A stretch of DNA of 30,138 nt from contig LJUI01000015.1 in assembly GCA_001303705.1 (NCBI GenBank), positions 1 through 30,138 on the forward strand, written 5' to 3'. The stretch's first letter is position 1; the number at the start of each line of letters is the position of its first letter. Shown in pieces: positions 7,764 through 15,704 of the stretch. The DNA comes from a candidate division TA06 bacterium SM23_40. Lineage in GTDB: Bacteria > LJUI01 > SM1-40. Under the pieces are notes generated by a model. It had not been told where the DNA came from. It ran no database searches and saw nothing but the letters and a program-made list of their open reading frames with translations. The translations under genes and the position numbers were made by a program.

Positions 7764-9216
7764 ACGTAGCGTCAAGGAGGCCTGTCCGTTCTGTCGGCGC
7801 ACGATCTCTCTGCTCCTTGTGGCGATCGCCGTCTCAGTGCTCGCACGGCCGGCAGGCGGGGAACCGGCACCTCCGCGCGGGAGCGAGGGGATTTCGCTCA
7901 GGTCGATCCGCGGCAGCAACGAGATGATCTTCTCACGCGATGTCGAGGACACGCTCGATGAACTGGAGAACTGGTTCGACGTGTCGATCGACATGGGTGA
8001 GGTGACCGCAGGGTTTCGCTATCAGATGTATGAGACATCGGCGCGGGGTGCAAACGAGTCTGCGGGATTCAGTCAGCGATTCGCAGAATTCCGTCGCGAT
8101 TGGCTGACGCTCCGGGCGGGAAACTACTACGAGACCTTCGGAAGAGGGCTGGTGCTGCGGGTGTTTGAGGATCGGGAGATCCGGCAAGAGACGTCGCTCG
8201 ATGGGGTCGCGCTCGAGGCCAGACTTGAGGACTTCATGGACCTGAAGATGACCGGCATCACGGGCAGGAGTGGCGACGACTTCGTGCGGGGCGGAGATGT
8301 CGAAGCTACCCTGCTGCCTGGTGTTAAGCTGGGGGCGGCATACGCGATGAGCAATCGGAGCTACACGGATCGCACCGAGATGGGCGGGATCAGGAGCGAC
8401 GTGTCGCATGGCCCATTGGGCGTGTACGCGGAATTCGCCACGCGCGACGGGTTCCACGAGTTCGAAGGTTCCGGGTTCTACCTCTCGACGACTCTGTCAG
8501 TACCCAAGCTGGGGGTGGTGGCGGAATACAAGGACTATGACGACTTCGAATTCGCATATCACAATCCTCCTGCTGCGCTGAGAGACCATAGTGTCAACCT
8601 CCTGGCGCGTCATCCGAGGGTCGTCCAGCCGGACGACGAGCAGGGATTCCAGGTGGAGGCGACCTACTCGCCGTCATTCTCGACGACTATTATCGGGAGC
8701 GACAGCTATACGGCACAGCATTCGGGTGATGCTCCGTTCCACGAACAGTACCTGGAGATCCGTCAGGATATCGGAGACCGTCTGTTCACGATCCTTGCGG
8801 GGGCCAGGAGTCGAGAGATCCCTTCCGGCCGCGATGAGGCCAACGCGGTCTATCGCTATACGGGAGCAGGCGAACTGGACTTCAGGATCACGGATGAGAG
8901 GAGTATATCGCTCATATACGAACATCAGCTGACGGAATCTGCCTACGGGGATGTGACTGATCAGTACGGCGTGGTAGGGTTCAGCTGTTGCAGCATCCTC
9001 ATGTTCAGTCTGCAGGCAGAGAGGACCTCGGAAAAGGACCCCGTCACCGATAAGGACTTCTGGCTGATGGGGTCGCTCGGGCTCAAGTTCGCACGACGAC
9101 ATGACGTCTCTCTGAGCGTGGGCACGAGACGGAGCCGGTTCATCTGCTCCTCCGGTATGTGCCGGTTCGAGCCAAAGCTCGAGGGGGCGGAGCTGCGCAT
9201 CGTCTCGACGTTCTAG
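7732..9216 (+). CDS. Putative outer-membrane beta-barrel protein (DUF6029-like)
   Basis: The 494-residue product starts at ATG 7732, behind GGAGGGGG inside the tlpA-like gene. The N-terminus is a basic signal peptide with a hydrophobic core near 26-42. The mature protein is rich in alternating-residue, aromatic beta strands (FRYQMYETS, LTLRAGNYYETFGRGL, LGVVAEYKDYDDFEF) and ends with a terminal Phe, typical of a barrel inserted in the outer membrane. The 'NYYETFGRGL' region resembles DUF6029 proteins, often found beside TlpA-like thioredoxins; this is from memory and not searched. Four cysteines sit in the C-terminal part (a CC pair and C-SSGM-C), possible partners of the thioredoxin. A GC-rich hairpin follows the stop. 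Confidence 0.75.
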   Translation: MKRERRRVASRRSVKEACPFCRRTISLLLVAIAVSVLARPAGGEPAPPRGSEGISLRSIRGSNEMIFSRDVEDTLDELENWFDVSIDMGEVTAGFRYQMYETSARGANESAGFSQRFAEFRRDWLTLRAGNYYETFGRGLVLRVFEDREIRQETSLDGVALEARLEDFMDLKMTGITGRSGDDFVRGGDVEATLLPGVKLGAAYAMSNRSYTDRTEMGGIRSDVSHGPLGVYAEFATRDGFHEFEGSGFYLSTTLSVPKLGVVAEYKDYDDFEFAYHNPPAALRDHSVNLLARHPRVVQPDDEQGFQVEATYSPSFSTTIIGSDSYTAQHSGDAPFHEQYLEIRQDIGDRLFTILAGARSREIPSGRDEANAVYRYTGAGELDFRITDERSISLIYEHQLTESAYGDVTDQYGVVGFSCCSILMFSLQAERTSEKDPVTDKDFWLMGSLGLKFARRHDVSLSVGTRRSRFICSSGMCRFEPKLEGAELRIVSTF

Positions 9217-9247
9217 CACACGGATGTCCCCGCAGCATAGATGCATT

Positions 9248-9276
9248 CCGCCGGGAGGTTGCTCTGCCGGCGGTTT
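9248..9276 (+). terminator. Rho-independent-like terminator
   Basis: CCGCCGG at 9248-9254 pairs perfectly with CCGGCGG at 9267-9273 across a 12-base loop and is followed by TTT. It lies 32 nt after the barrel gene stop and just before the promoter at 9290, so it probably ends the tlpA-barrel transcript. Confidence 0.55.
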
Positions 9277-9289
9277 GGCGTGATGTCTA

Positions 9290-9318
9290 TTGACAGGGCC
9301 GGGGCGGGGATGTAGAAT
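9290..9318 (+). promoter_or_regulatory. Strong sigma70 promoter 1 of 3
   Basis: Consensus TTGACA at 9290-9295, 17-bp spacer, TAGAAT at 9313-9318. The predicted start is near 9325, directly before a stretch able to form several long-range stems. No start codon with a convincing gene follows within 150 bp, which suggests a non-coding transcript. Confidence 0.7.
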
Positions 9319-9325
9319 CCGGGCT

Positions 9326-9486
9326 GAGGATTATGGCCTCATGCCCCGAGGGCTTCCCTACACCTCCCAGCCACTCTTGAGCCGACCTCCGGGTGGCTGT
9401 GGGATGTCTGGCTACCCCGGTGGCCTTCTCGGGGCTTGTCTCCCGCGGCACTCCATCTTCGGGGTTCTTGCCGTTCGGGCGTTTTT
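9326..9486 (+). ncRNA. Candidate structured small RNA, about 160 nt
   Basis: Starting at the predicted transcription start, perfect or near-perfect stems are: TGAGG/CCTCA at 9326-9342, GCCCCGAG 9343-9350 with CTCGGGGC 9428-9435, CCCAGCCAC 9366-9374 with 9393-9403 (one bulge), and GGCTACC 9410-9416 with GGTGGCC 9419-9425 (one G-T pair). The last lies on the 3' side of a large internal loop, a layout reminiscent of 6S RNA. A weak hairpin and TTTTT at 9482-9486 could end it. I cannot assign a family; the 6S idea is only architectural. Confidence 0.4.
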
Positions 9487-9491
9487 GCGAC

Positions 9492-9519
9492 TTGACAGCG
9501 TAGCGATATTGGCTATATT
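9492..9519 (+). promoter_or_regulatory. Strong sigma70 promoter 2 of 3
   Basis: TTGACA at 9492-9497, 16-bp spacer, TATATT at 9514-9519. It starts right after the T run at 9482-9486. No ORF or structure I recognise begins before the third promoter at 9581. Confidence 0.6.
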
Positions 9520-9580
9520 TATGTAGGCAGGTGGGGGGAGTCTGGGTTGGCGGACTGGCGGAGAATCGCGCAGACCTGGT

Positions 9581-9609
9581 TTGACATGCTCACACAGCAG
9601 GAGTAAAAT
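9581..9609 (+). promoter_or_regulatory. Strong sigma70 promoter 3 of 3
   Basis: TTGACA at 9581-9586, 17-bp spacer, TAAAAT at 9604-9609. The predicted start near 9616 falls at the foot of a hairpin in which GGGCCCA (9615-9621) pairs with TGGGCCC (9635-9641). It probably drives the 9964-18532 operon through a leader of about 350 nt. Confidence 0.65.
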
Positions 9610-9714
9610 TGGGGGGCCCACTGCATATTGTGCTGGGCCCTTATCTGTACCTGGCCCTCTGGCTCGACAAAGCTCGGCTCGATGAGCGCTGGCGTTCGAC
9701 GCGCCCGAGTGGCG

Positions 9715-9801
9715 CGGTCGGGCGCGTGGCTCAGCAGGCGGCGTGGGTCGGCAGGCGGCGTGGCTCGGTCGGGCGCGTAGCGCGACAGGCCGCCCGGCGC
9801 G
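9715..9801 (+). repeat. GC-rich direct repeats in the operon leader
   Basis: CGGTCGGGCGCGT occurs at 9715 and again at 9766 (51-bp spacing). Between them CAGGCGGCGTGG is repeated about 18 bp apart near 9735 and 9752. Both strands are very GC-rich and open in several frames, but none has a plausible start site or domain, so I treat the stretch as a leader repeat. Confidence 0.6.
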
Positions 9802-9963
9802 ATTAATCCCTGTCGCCTGATGAGCTCGCTCACAGAAGAGCTCCGGGCGCCATCGGTCGGCGGAGTGTTGAGCCCAGCATGGGTGCGGGTTCTCGACCGA
9901 GATGTGCGGCGAGATGAGCCGCCGCAAGTGGCTGACGGCCACGCGGACGCGAGAAAGACAATC

Positions 9964-11490
9964 ATGCCTGCACGGCGTTCCATTCTCTGGCCCGTTTTCA
10001 GTATCGTCGCAGTATTCTGGATACTGATGATGGGGACTCTCGTCCAGCGGATGAGATCAGGTGTCCCGTCTATGATGCCGGAGCGTCCTCCCGGGGTATT
10101 CGAGGGCATCGGCAGAGAGACGAGATGGATGGGGGTCTATCTCAGGGGTAAGAAGATCGGGCATGCCGTCACCTCGAGCGAGAGACGCCCTGATGGCACG
10201 GTGCGCCTATTCGACCGATCGGTGATGAGACTCACGGTGCAGGGGACGGTCGAGGAGATCACCACTAAGCTGGATTGCGTTGCGCGCGGTGATTACTCGC
10301 TCGAATCGCTCTCCTTTGAGATGAAGAGCGGGGATCACCAGCTGGAGGTAGAGGGGCGGGTCGAGGGGGGACGCCTGTTCGTTACGCTCATAACTGCAGG
10401 AGATACATCAGACCTGACGTTTACCCTTCCCAAAGAGACCTTTCTGCCCGCCTCCATGGAGCTCCTTCTCGGGGGGAAGGACCTCCGCCCGGGGGAGACG
10501 TATGCCTTCCCGCTCTTCGATCCGATGACGCTCACTCAGGAGCAGGCTCGCGTCACAGTGATCGGCACCGAACCACTTTCCATCGAAGGAGAAGAGGTCG
10601 TCGCGACTAAGCTGGATGTCTGGTTCCTCGGGATCAGCCAGTCGGTCTGGCTCGACGATCTCGGTCGGATCCTCAAGGAAGAGGCGCCCATGGGCCTGGT
10701 GATGGTGCGGGAGTCACCGGAATCCGCGGTAGCCTGGGGTCCTGAGACCGGTTCGGTCGATCTCCTCACACTCTACTCAGTCCCCGTCGATGAGACTATT
10801 GCTGTACCCCGGGATCTCATCTATGTTAAGGCAGAGATGTCTGGGTGCGATCCTGATCGTCTTGAGCTCGAACGGGGGAGACAGCGGGTCCTCTCCGAGG
10901 ATCCCTGCGTGGTGGAAATCACGGCGGCGCAACCATCGAGCGTGGACGGTCCGGAGGCGAAGTACAGTATCCTTCTGTACGGGGACGCTCTCAGGCCAAC
11001 TCCCCTGATTCAGGCGGCTCATCCCGAGATCGTGGCGCGCACGATGGCGATCCTCGCCCAGGATCCTAAGACCCAGGGGCTGGCAACGCCGGCTCTGGAC
11101 CCGTGGTCCAAATCGAAGCGATTGGCGACCTGGGTGCATCGTCATGTCCGTAAGATTCCGACTGCATCGATGCCTTCTGCGCTCGATGTGCTCCACACTC
11201 TGGAGGGCGACTGTAACGAACATGCTGTGCTTCTCGCTGCTCTGACCCGCGCCGCCGGGATACCGGCCAAGGTCATCCTCGGTGTTGTGTACCAGGACGG
11301 GGCATTCTACTATCATGCCTGGAATCGAGTCTATGTCGGCGAGTGGGTCGATATAGATGCAGCCTTCGGGCAAGAGGTTGCCGATGCGAGCCACATCGCC
11401 CTGCTCGAAGGTGATGCGGAACAGCTCCCGCAATTGCTCGGCCTGATCGGCCAGCTCGACATCGACATTCTGGAGTACCGTTACCGATGA
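9964..11490 (+). CDS. Membrane-anchored transglutaminase-like protein
   Basis: From ATG 9964 the product is 508 residues. An N-terminal hydrophobic segment (about 8-25) suggests an uncleaved anchor with the rest outside the cytoplasm. A C-terminal transglutaminase-like domain carries the Cys-His-Asp triad: Cys417 in GDCNEH, His451 in YHAW and Asp465 in WVDIDAAFG. Such domains act as proteases or acyltransferases; substrate unknown. The middle is beta-rich without a motif I recognise. It opens a compact operon, overlapping the ABC ATPase gene by 4 bp (ATGA). An in-frame ATG at 9820 would add 48 polar residues before the anchor; I prefer 9964 because the anchor is then N-terminal, although its ribosome site is weak. 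Confidence 0.87.
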   Translation: MPARRSILWPVFSIVAVFWILMMGTLVQRMRSGVPSMMPERPPGVFEGIGRETRWMGVYLRGKKIGHAVTSSERRPDGTVRLFDRSVMRLTVQGTVEEITTKLDCVARGDYSLESLSFEMKSGDHQLEVEGRVEGGRLFVTLITAGDTSDLTFTLPKETFLPASMELLLGGKDLRPGETYAFPLFDPMTLTQEQARVTVIGTEPLSIEGEEVVATKLDVWFLGISQSVWLDDLGRILKEEAPMGLVMVRESPESAVAWGPETGSVDLLTLYSVPVDETIAVPRDLIYVKAEMSGCDPDRLELERGRQRVLSEDPCVVEITAAQPSSVDGPEAKYSILLYGDALRPTPLIQAAHPEIVARTMAILAQDPKTQGLATPALDPWSKSKRLATWVHRHVRKIPTASMPSALDVLHTLEGDCNEHAVLLAALTRAAGIPAKVILGVVYQDGAFYYHAWNRVYVGEWVDIDAAFGQEVADASHIALLEGDAEQLPQLLGLIGQLDIDILEYRYR

Positions 11491-12344
11491 ATACATCAAG
11501 AGAAGTCCCCATCGTAGAGTTGAAACATGTGACCAAGAGATTCGGAGATACCGTTGCCGTTGACTCGCTCGATTTGTCGCTCCCGCCGGGGACGCTATTC
11601 GGCTTCATCGGGCCGAACGGAGCGGGGAAGACGACGACCATCAAACTGATCACGGGGCTGCTGCAGCCCACGGCCGGCCGCGTCTTCGTCAACGGGATTG
11701 ATATCCGGCACGAACCGGAGCGGGCGAAGCGTCTCATTGGCTACGTGCCGGATAACCCATTCCTCTATGATGTCCTCACCGGCCGCGAGTTCCTTCGCTT
11801 TGTGGGTCGACTCTATCGTATGGATGCGTCACTCGTCGAGCGGCGTATTGGCGAGTTATTCGAGCTCTTTCAGGTTGGATCATGGGGCGACTTCCGGGCC
11901 GAGGAATACTCACACGGGATGAGACAGAAGATCGTGATCTCGGCCGCGCTGCTCCACCAGCCGAAGCTCATCGTGATCGACGAACCCATGGTGGGACTCG
12001 ATCCGAAGTCGATCCGCCTGGTCAAGCGGATACTGGAGTATCAGAGCCGAATGGGCACTGCGATCTTCATGTCGACCCACACTCTGGCAGTCGCGGAGGA
12101 GATATCGAGTCTGGTCGGGATCATCGATCGAGGTCGTGTGATCGCGCAGGGGACGGTCGCGGAACTGCGTCGCCTGTCGCGAGAACGGCACCGGACGCTC
12201 GAAGATCTCTATCTCGAACTGACGACCTCCCCGGAGGAGTCGCAGCGTGAGGTGGAAAGGTGGCTCAACATGGCGCTTCCTCCCTTGTTGAGGGAGATGC
12301 TGAGACCGGAATCGCGGAATGAACGTGTCCTGCTCGATCAGTAG
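11487..12344 (+). CDS. ABC transporter ATP-binding protein (exporter type)
   Basis: The 285-residue ATPase powers the permease encoded next. Walker A is GPNGAGKTT at 42-50, the signature is YSHGMRQK around 141-148, Walker B is LIVIDEP at 161-167, and the switch His198 is in STHT. The usual Q-loop Gln is replaced by the VPDNP type seen in ABC-2 exporters. The last 70 residues form a polar tail beyond the core. ATG 11487 overlaps the stop of the transglutaminase gene, so translation is probably coupled. The substrate cannot be told from sequence. Confidence 0.94.
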   Translation: MNTSREVPIVELKHVTKRFGDTVAVDSLDLSLPPGTLFGFIGPNGAGKTTTIKLITGLLQPTAGRVFVNGIDIRHEPERAKRLIGYVPDNPFLYDVLTGREFLRFVGRLYRMDASLVERRIGELFELFQVGSWGDFRAEEYSHGMRQKIVISAALLHQPKLIVIDEPMVGLDPKSIRLVKRILEYQSRMGTAIFMSTHTLAVAEEISSLVGIIDRGRVIAQGTVAELRRLSRERHRTLEDLYLELTTSPEESQREVERWLNMALPPLLREMLRPESRNERVLLDQ

Positions 12345-12365
12345 GTTGAGACCTGCAACGAGGGG

Positions 12366-14054
12366 ATGATGAGCGAGTTCCTGACTCTGATGCGGCTCGC
12401 CGTGAGCATGGCGGCGAAGCGCATTTTCGATCGACGACCCCGGTCGGTAATCCAGCACATCAGCTACGTGGTCGTCCTCTCGATATTCTTTTCGGGCGCG
12501 TTCTTCTTCTTCTATCGGATCTTCCTCTACCTCTATGCCACTCCGCCCGTGGGCCCGGCCCTGGTGGATCGTATCTTCTCGGCTGCCTTCATCGTCTTCC
12601 TCACCATGCTCTTCATGAGCGCTGTCATCGCCTCGCTATCGACATTCTATCGGTCGGAAGAGCTCGAGTTCCTCATGTCGCGCCCCCTTGAGGTCAATGC
12701 GATCTTCATGGGCAAGTTCGTTGAGAATACCGTCTATAGCTCGTGGGCGACACTGCTGGCCGGCGTTCCTCTCGTGGCCGCCTACGGCATAGCGAGCAGG
12801 GCGGGGTGGGTGTTCTATCCGGTAGCGATGGTCGGACTGCTCCTGTTCGTACTCATTCCCGGAGCCCTGGGAGCGTCGTGCCTGCTCGTCCTTGCCAGGT
12901 TTTTCCCGTTGCTCAAGCGAAGGGAAATCGTTCTCATTCTGGGTGGCCTGGTCGTCATCGGGCTCTTTCTGTTCGTACGTGTCGTCCAACCGTACGGGTT
13001 CAGCATCGCAGAGACCGAGGACATCGTTCGGCTCGAACAGTACCTGAGCGGCCTCAAGGGCATGTCGTCGCCCTATCTTCCCAGTACCTGGATGGTTCGC
13101 GTGGCCGTCAACGCCAGGAGCGGATGGTTTGGCGAAAGCCTGTATCACATCCTTCTCCTCTTCAGCTCAGCTGCTATGGCCATCGCAATTGCCGCCGCCA
13201 CGGCGTCCCTGGTCTACTACACCGGATGGACCCGCTCTCTCGAATCCTCATCAGAGCGGCGCGGGTCCCGCCCTCAGAGAGCCGCCTCGCCGGGGGTGGT
13301 AGATCGCCTCTGTCGCGAGGTGGGGTCGGTCCTGTTCGATAAAGACATCCGGCTCTTCGTGCGCGATCCGAGTCAGTGGGCCCAGGCAGCAATACTCATC
13401 GTTCTCCTCGGTGTATACGTCGTCAGTCTGCGTGACGCACGTTTGCACTTCTATAGCATCTTCTGGCGGACAGTCATCGCCTTCGTCAACTTGGCATTCA
13501 CCGGATACATCATGGCAACGCTCGCTATCCGTTTTGTCTTCCCTGCAGTGAGTATGGAGTCGCGCACATTCTGGATCCTGCGCTCCTCCCCTCTTTCGGC
13601 AAAAAGATTTCTGACAGAGAAGTTCCTATTGAACGGAGGGATTTCACTTGTGCTGGTGGAGATTCTGGCGATCTGCTCGAACCTGTTGCTCGGAGTGGAG
13701 GGACTGATCATCGTAATCTCGGCGATCGCTGTCTTCTTCTTCGCCGTCTCGCTGACGAGTGTCTCGATAGGTCTGGGCACGCTCTTCCCCATGTTGGGAG
13801 AGCGAAACGCCTCGAAGATCGCGTCCGGACCTGGGGGCATCCTGGCAGCTATCGCGAGCCTGGCCTACGTGGCTCTTGCGGTGAGCATCCTGGCGAGGCC
13901 TGCGTACATCTACTCGATGGCGAAGCTGCTCGGCCGATCGCTGCCCTTGTCAACCTTCGGAATCTTCGCGCTGCTGTTTCTCGCGATCAATGCAGTTGCG
14001 ACGACTATGCCATTGACACTGGCTGTGCGTTCGCTGAAATTCCGAGATCTGTAG
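12366..14054 (+). CDS. ABC exporter permease, multi-spanning
   Basis: The 562-residue protein starts at ATG 12366 (ATG 12369 is equally possible) after GAGGGG and lies 21 bp behind its ATPase. I see many hydrophobic segments: pairs near 35-55 and 72-100, four between 130 and 225, and at least six in the C-terminal half. The family motif-like LEFLMSRPLEVNAIFMGK lies in an early cytoplasmic loop, resembling putative ABC exporter permeases that carry two fused repeats. With the ATPase it would form a complete exporter. It contains no periplasmic domain large enough to suggest a lipoprotein or MacB-type role. Confidence 0.88.
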   Translation: MMSEFLTLMRLAVSMAAKRIFDRRPRSVIQHISYVVVLSIFFSGAFFFFYRIFLYLYATPPVGPALVDRIFSAAFIVFLTMLFMSAVIASLSTFYRSEELEFLMSRPLEVNAIFMGKFVENTVYSSWATLLAGVPLVAAYGIASRAGWVFYPVAMVGLLLFVLIPGALGASCLLVLARFFPLLKRREIVLILGGLVVIGLFLFVRVVQPYGFSIAETEDIVRLEQYLSGLKGMSSPYLPSTWMVRVAVNARSGWFGESLYHILLLFSSAAMAIAIAAATASLVYYTGWTRSLESSSERRGSRPQRAASPGVVDRLCREVGSVLFDKDIRLFVRDPSQWAQAAILIVLLGVYVVSLRDARLHFYSIFWRTVIAFVNLAFTGYIMATLAIRFVFPAVSMESRTFWILRSSPLSAKRFLTEKFLLNGGISLVLVEILAICSNLLLGVEGLIIVISAIAVFFFAVSLTSVSIGLGTLFPMLGERNASKIASGPGGILAAIASLAYVALAVSILARPAYIYSMAKLLGRSLPLSTFGIFALLFLAINAVATTMPLTLAVRSLKFRDL

Positions 14055-14076
14055 CAAAAGAAGGGGCCCTAGTCTC

Positions 14077-14676
14077 ATGGCAAAGAAATCAGACTCAGAG
14101 AAGACAGATGTGACAAGAGCGCTCCAGAGGAGGAGGGTCTGGAAGATCAAGCCGTTCACTCGAGTCAAGGATGATGAGAAGCGGTATGAGCGTCTGTCGC
14201 GGCGCAAGGTCATGGAGCGCGCGCAGGACGATCTCGATGAGCTGGATGGTACGGAGGAGCGCGTTCTAGCCGTCGATCTCGGCACCAAACGCTGCGGCCT
14301 CGCGATCAGTGATCCGCTCGGCGTCATCGCCTCCGGCCTTGGTACGCTCGAGCCGCAAGACGAAGAGGAACTGTTGAAGCGGCTCGGCAAGATCATCCGG
14401 GACAAAGATGTCGGGAGACTCGTCGTCGGGCACCCGCTCATGCTGTCCGGGGATCGGGGAGAACGTGCGCTGGATGCTGAGCGATTTGCCGAAGAAGCGG
14501 GGAAGCATCTCCGGATTCCGGTCGAGCTGTACGATGAACGACTCACTTCTGTCGCTGCTGAGAGGTCGCTCCGGGAGATGGGTATCGAACCGAGTCGCGC
14601 CAAGGGCAAAGTCGACGAGATATCCGCCGTGCTGCTGCTTCAGAGCTATCTCGACCGGCGGGCGAGGGAAGAATGA
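14077..14676 (+). CDS. ruvX: Holliday junction resolvase-like RuvX/YqgF
   Basis: An RNase H-fold protein implicated in 16S rRNA 5'-end maturation. The core begins at about residue 63 with AVDLGTKRCGLAISD (Asp67), followed by VVGHPLMLSGDRG, LYDERLTSVAAE and the acidic VDEISAVLLLQSYL helix, so the three acidic catalytic positions are present. The 199-residue length exceeds the usual 140 because of a basic, charged N-terminal extension of roughly 58 residues (KKSDSEKTD..., then RRKVMERAQDDLDELDG). ATG 14077 is 22 bp after the permease gene. The gene overlaps mltG by 4 bp, a common ruvX-mltG pairing. Confidence 0.93.
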   Translation: MAKKSDSEKTDVTRALQRRRVWKIKPFTRVKDDEKRYERLSRRKVMERAQDDLDELDGTEERVLAVDLGTKRCGLAISDPLGVIASGLGTLEPQDEEELLKRLGKIIRDKDVGRLVVGHPLMLSGDRGERALDAERFAEEAGKHLRIPVELYDERLTSVAAERSLREMGIEPSRAKGKVDEISAVLLLQSYLDRRAREE

Positions 14677-15704
14677 GCAGCCGAGAGCGAGAGCGGGTGA
14701 GACGAGCCGGATCGAGGTTGATAGGTGGATTCCTCGGCGTCCTCACGGTGTCCGTACTTCTGGTTGGAATGTACGAGGTGTTCATTGCACCGCCGAGGAA
14801 TGTTAACGACCTGAGCGAGGTTGAGATCATTATACCTCCAGGGCTTGCGGCCGATGAGATCGGCAGCCTGCTCGATCGGGAGGGGCTGGTCGATAACGCC
14901 TGGGCATTCAAGCTGCTGGGCAAGGTGGGTGGATATGAGCGCCGCCTCCAGGCCGGGCGGTACTGCCTGGGGCCGGAGATGCGCGACCTGGACGTGCTTA
15001 AGGTGCTGGCCCGCGGCCGGACCGGAGAGGAGCGCGTCACACTGCCTGAGGGGCTGACGGTCGCGCAGATCGCTCGGCTACTGGCGGAGCGGGCGGGCAT
15101 CGACGGCGACAGGTTTCTGACGTTCGCCAGGGACCCCCGTCTCGCAGACAGCCTGAGGGTTCCCGCGGGATCCCTTGAGGGATATCTGTTTCCTGATACG
15201 TACAATATCTTCTGGCAGATGGACGAGAGAACGATTCTACGGCAACTGGTGCAGAACTTCTGGAACCACTTTGAGGCATCCCGGGATGAGCGCGCCGCCG
15301 CCCTGGGTATGAGCGTGCATCAGGTTGTCACTCTCGCCTCCCTCATCGAACGGGAGGCGAAGAGCGAGGAGGAACGTGTACTCATTTCAGGTGTCTTCCA
15401 TAACCGGCTCCGGTTGAGGAGACCCCTGGAATCGTGCGCCACGGTCGCGTTCATTCTTCCTGAGCGGAGAGAGAGACTTACGTATGCCGATCTGCGCACA
15501 CCGTCTCCGTACAACACCTATCTCCGCCCCGGTCTGCCTCCGGGACCGATCTGTAGCCCGGGGATCTCCTCTATTGATGCGGCGCTCTATCCGGCCGAAA
15601 CCGACTATCTCTACTTCGTCTCTCGCGGAGATGGGACGCATGAGTTCACGAAGACAGCGCGGGAGCACATTAGGGCCAAACGCAAGTATGGTGCGACTCC
15701 ATGA
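14673..15704 (+). CDS. mltG: Endolytic murein transglycosylase MltG
   Basis: MltG cleaves nascent peptidoglycan strands at the inner membrane. The 343-residue product has a short cytoplasmic head, one transmembrane segment near 14-33, a LysM-like N-terminal lobe (PEGLTVAQIARLLAE) and the YceG domain with LEGYLFPDTYNI, SLIEREA (likely catalytic Glu226), ISGVFHNRL, SPYNTY and GLPPGPICSPG. The start overlaps ruvX by 4 bp and the stop overlaps the next gene by 4 bp, so these three genes are likely co-translated. No feature departs from the family. Confidence 0.95.
   Translation: MSSRERERVRRAGSRLIGGFLGVLTVSVLLVGMYEVFIAPPRNVNDLSEVEIIIPPGLAADEIGSLLDREGLVDNAWAFKLLGKVGGYERRLQAGRYCLGPEMRDLDVLKVLARGRTGEERVTLPEGLTVAQIARLLAERAGIDGDRFLTFARDPRLADSLRVPAGSLEGYLFPDTYNIFWQMDERTILRQLVQNFWNHFEASRDERAAALGMSVHQVVTLASLIEREAKSEEERVLISGVFHNRLRLRRPLESCATVAFILPERRERLTYADLRTPSPYNTYLRPGLPPGPICSPGISSIDAALYPAETDYLYFVSRGDGTHEFTKTAREHIRAKRKYGATP

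Noticed and set aside
9326-9486. SRP RNA, tmRNA or RNase P RNA
   Set aside because: None of their conserved sequence blocks (for example GGAAG-type SRP loop or GAGGAAAGTC of RNase P) is present.
9609-9806. 65-residue plus ORF with GRVA repeats
   Set aside because: TTG start within the promoter -10 region and composition explained by GC-rich direct repeats.
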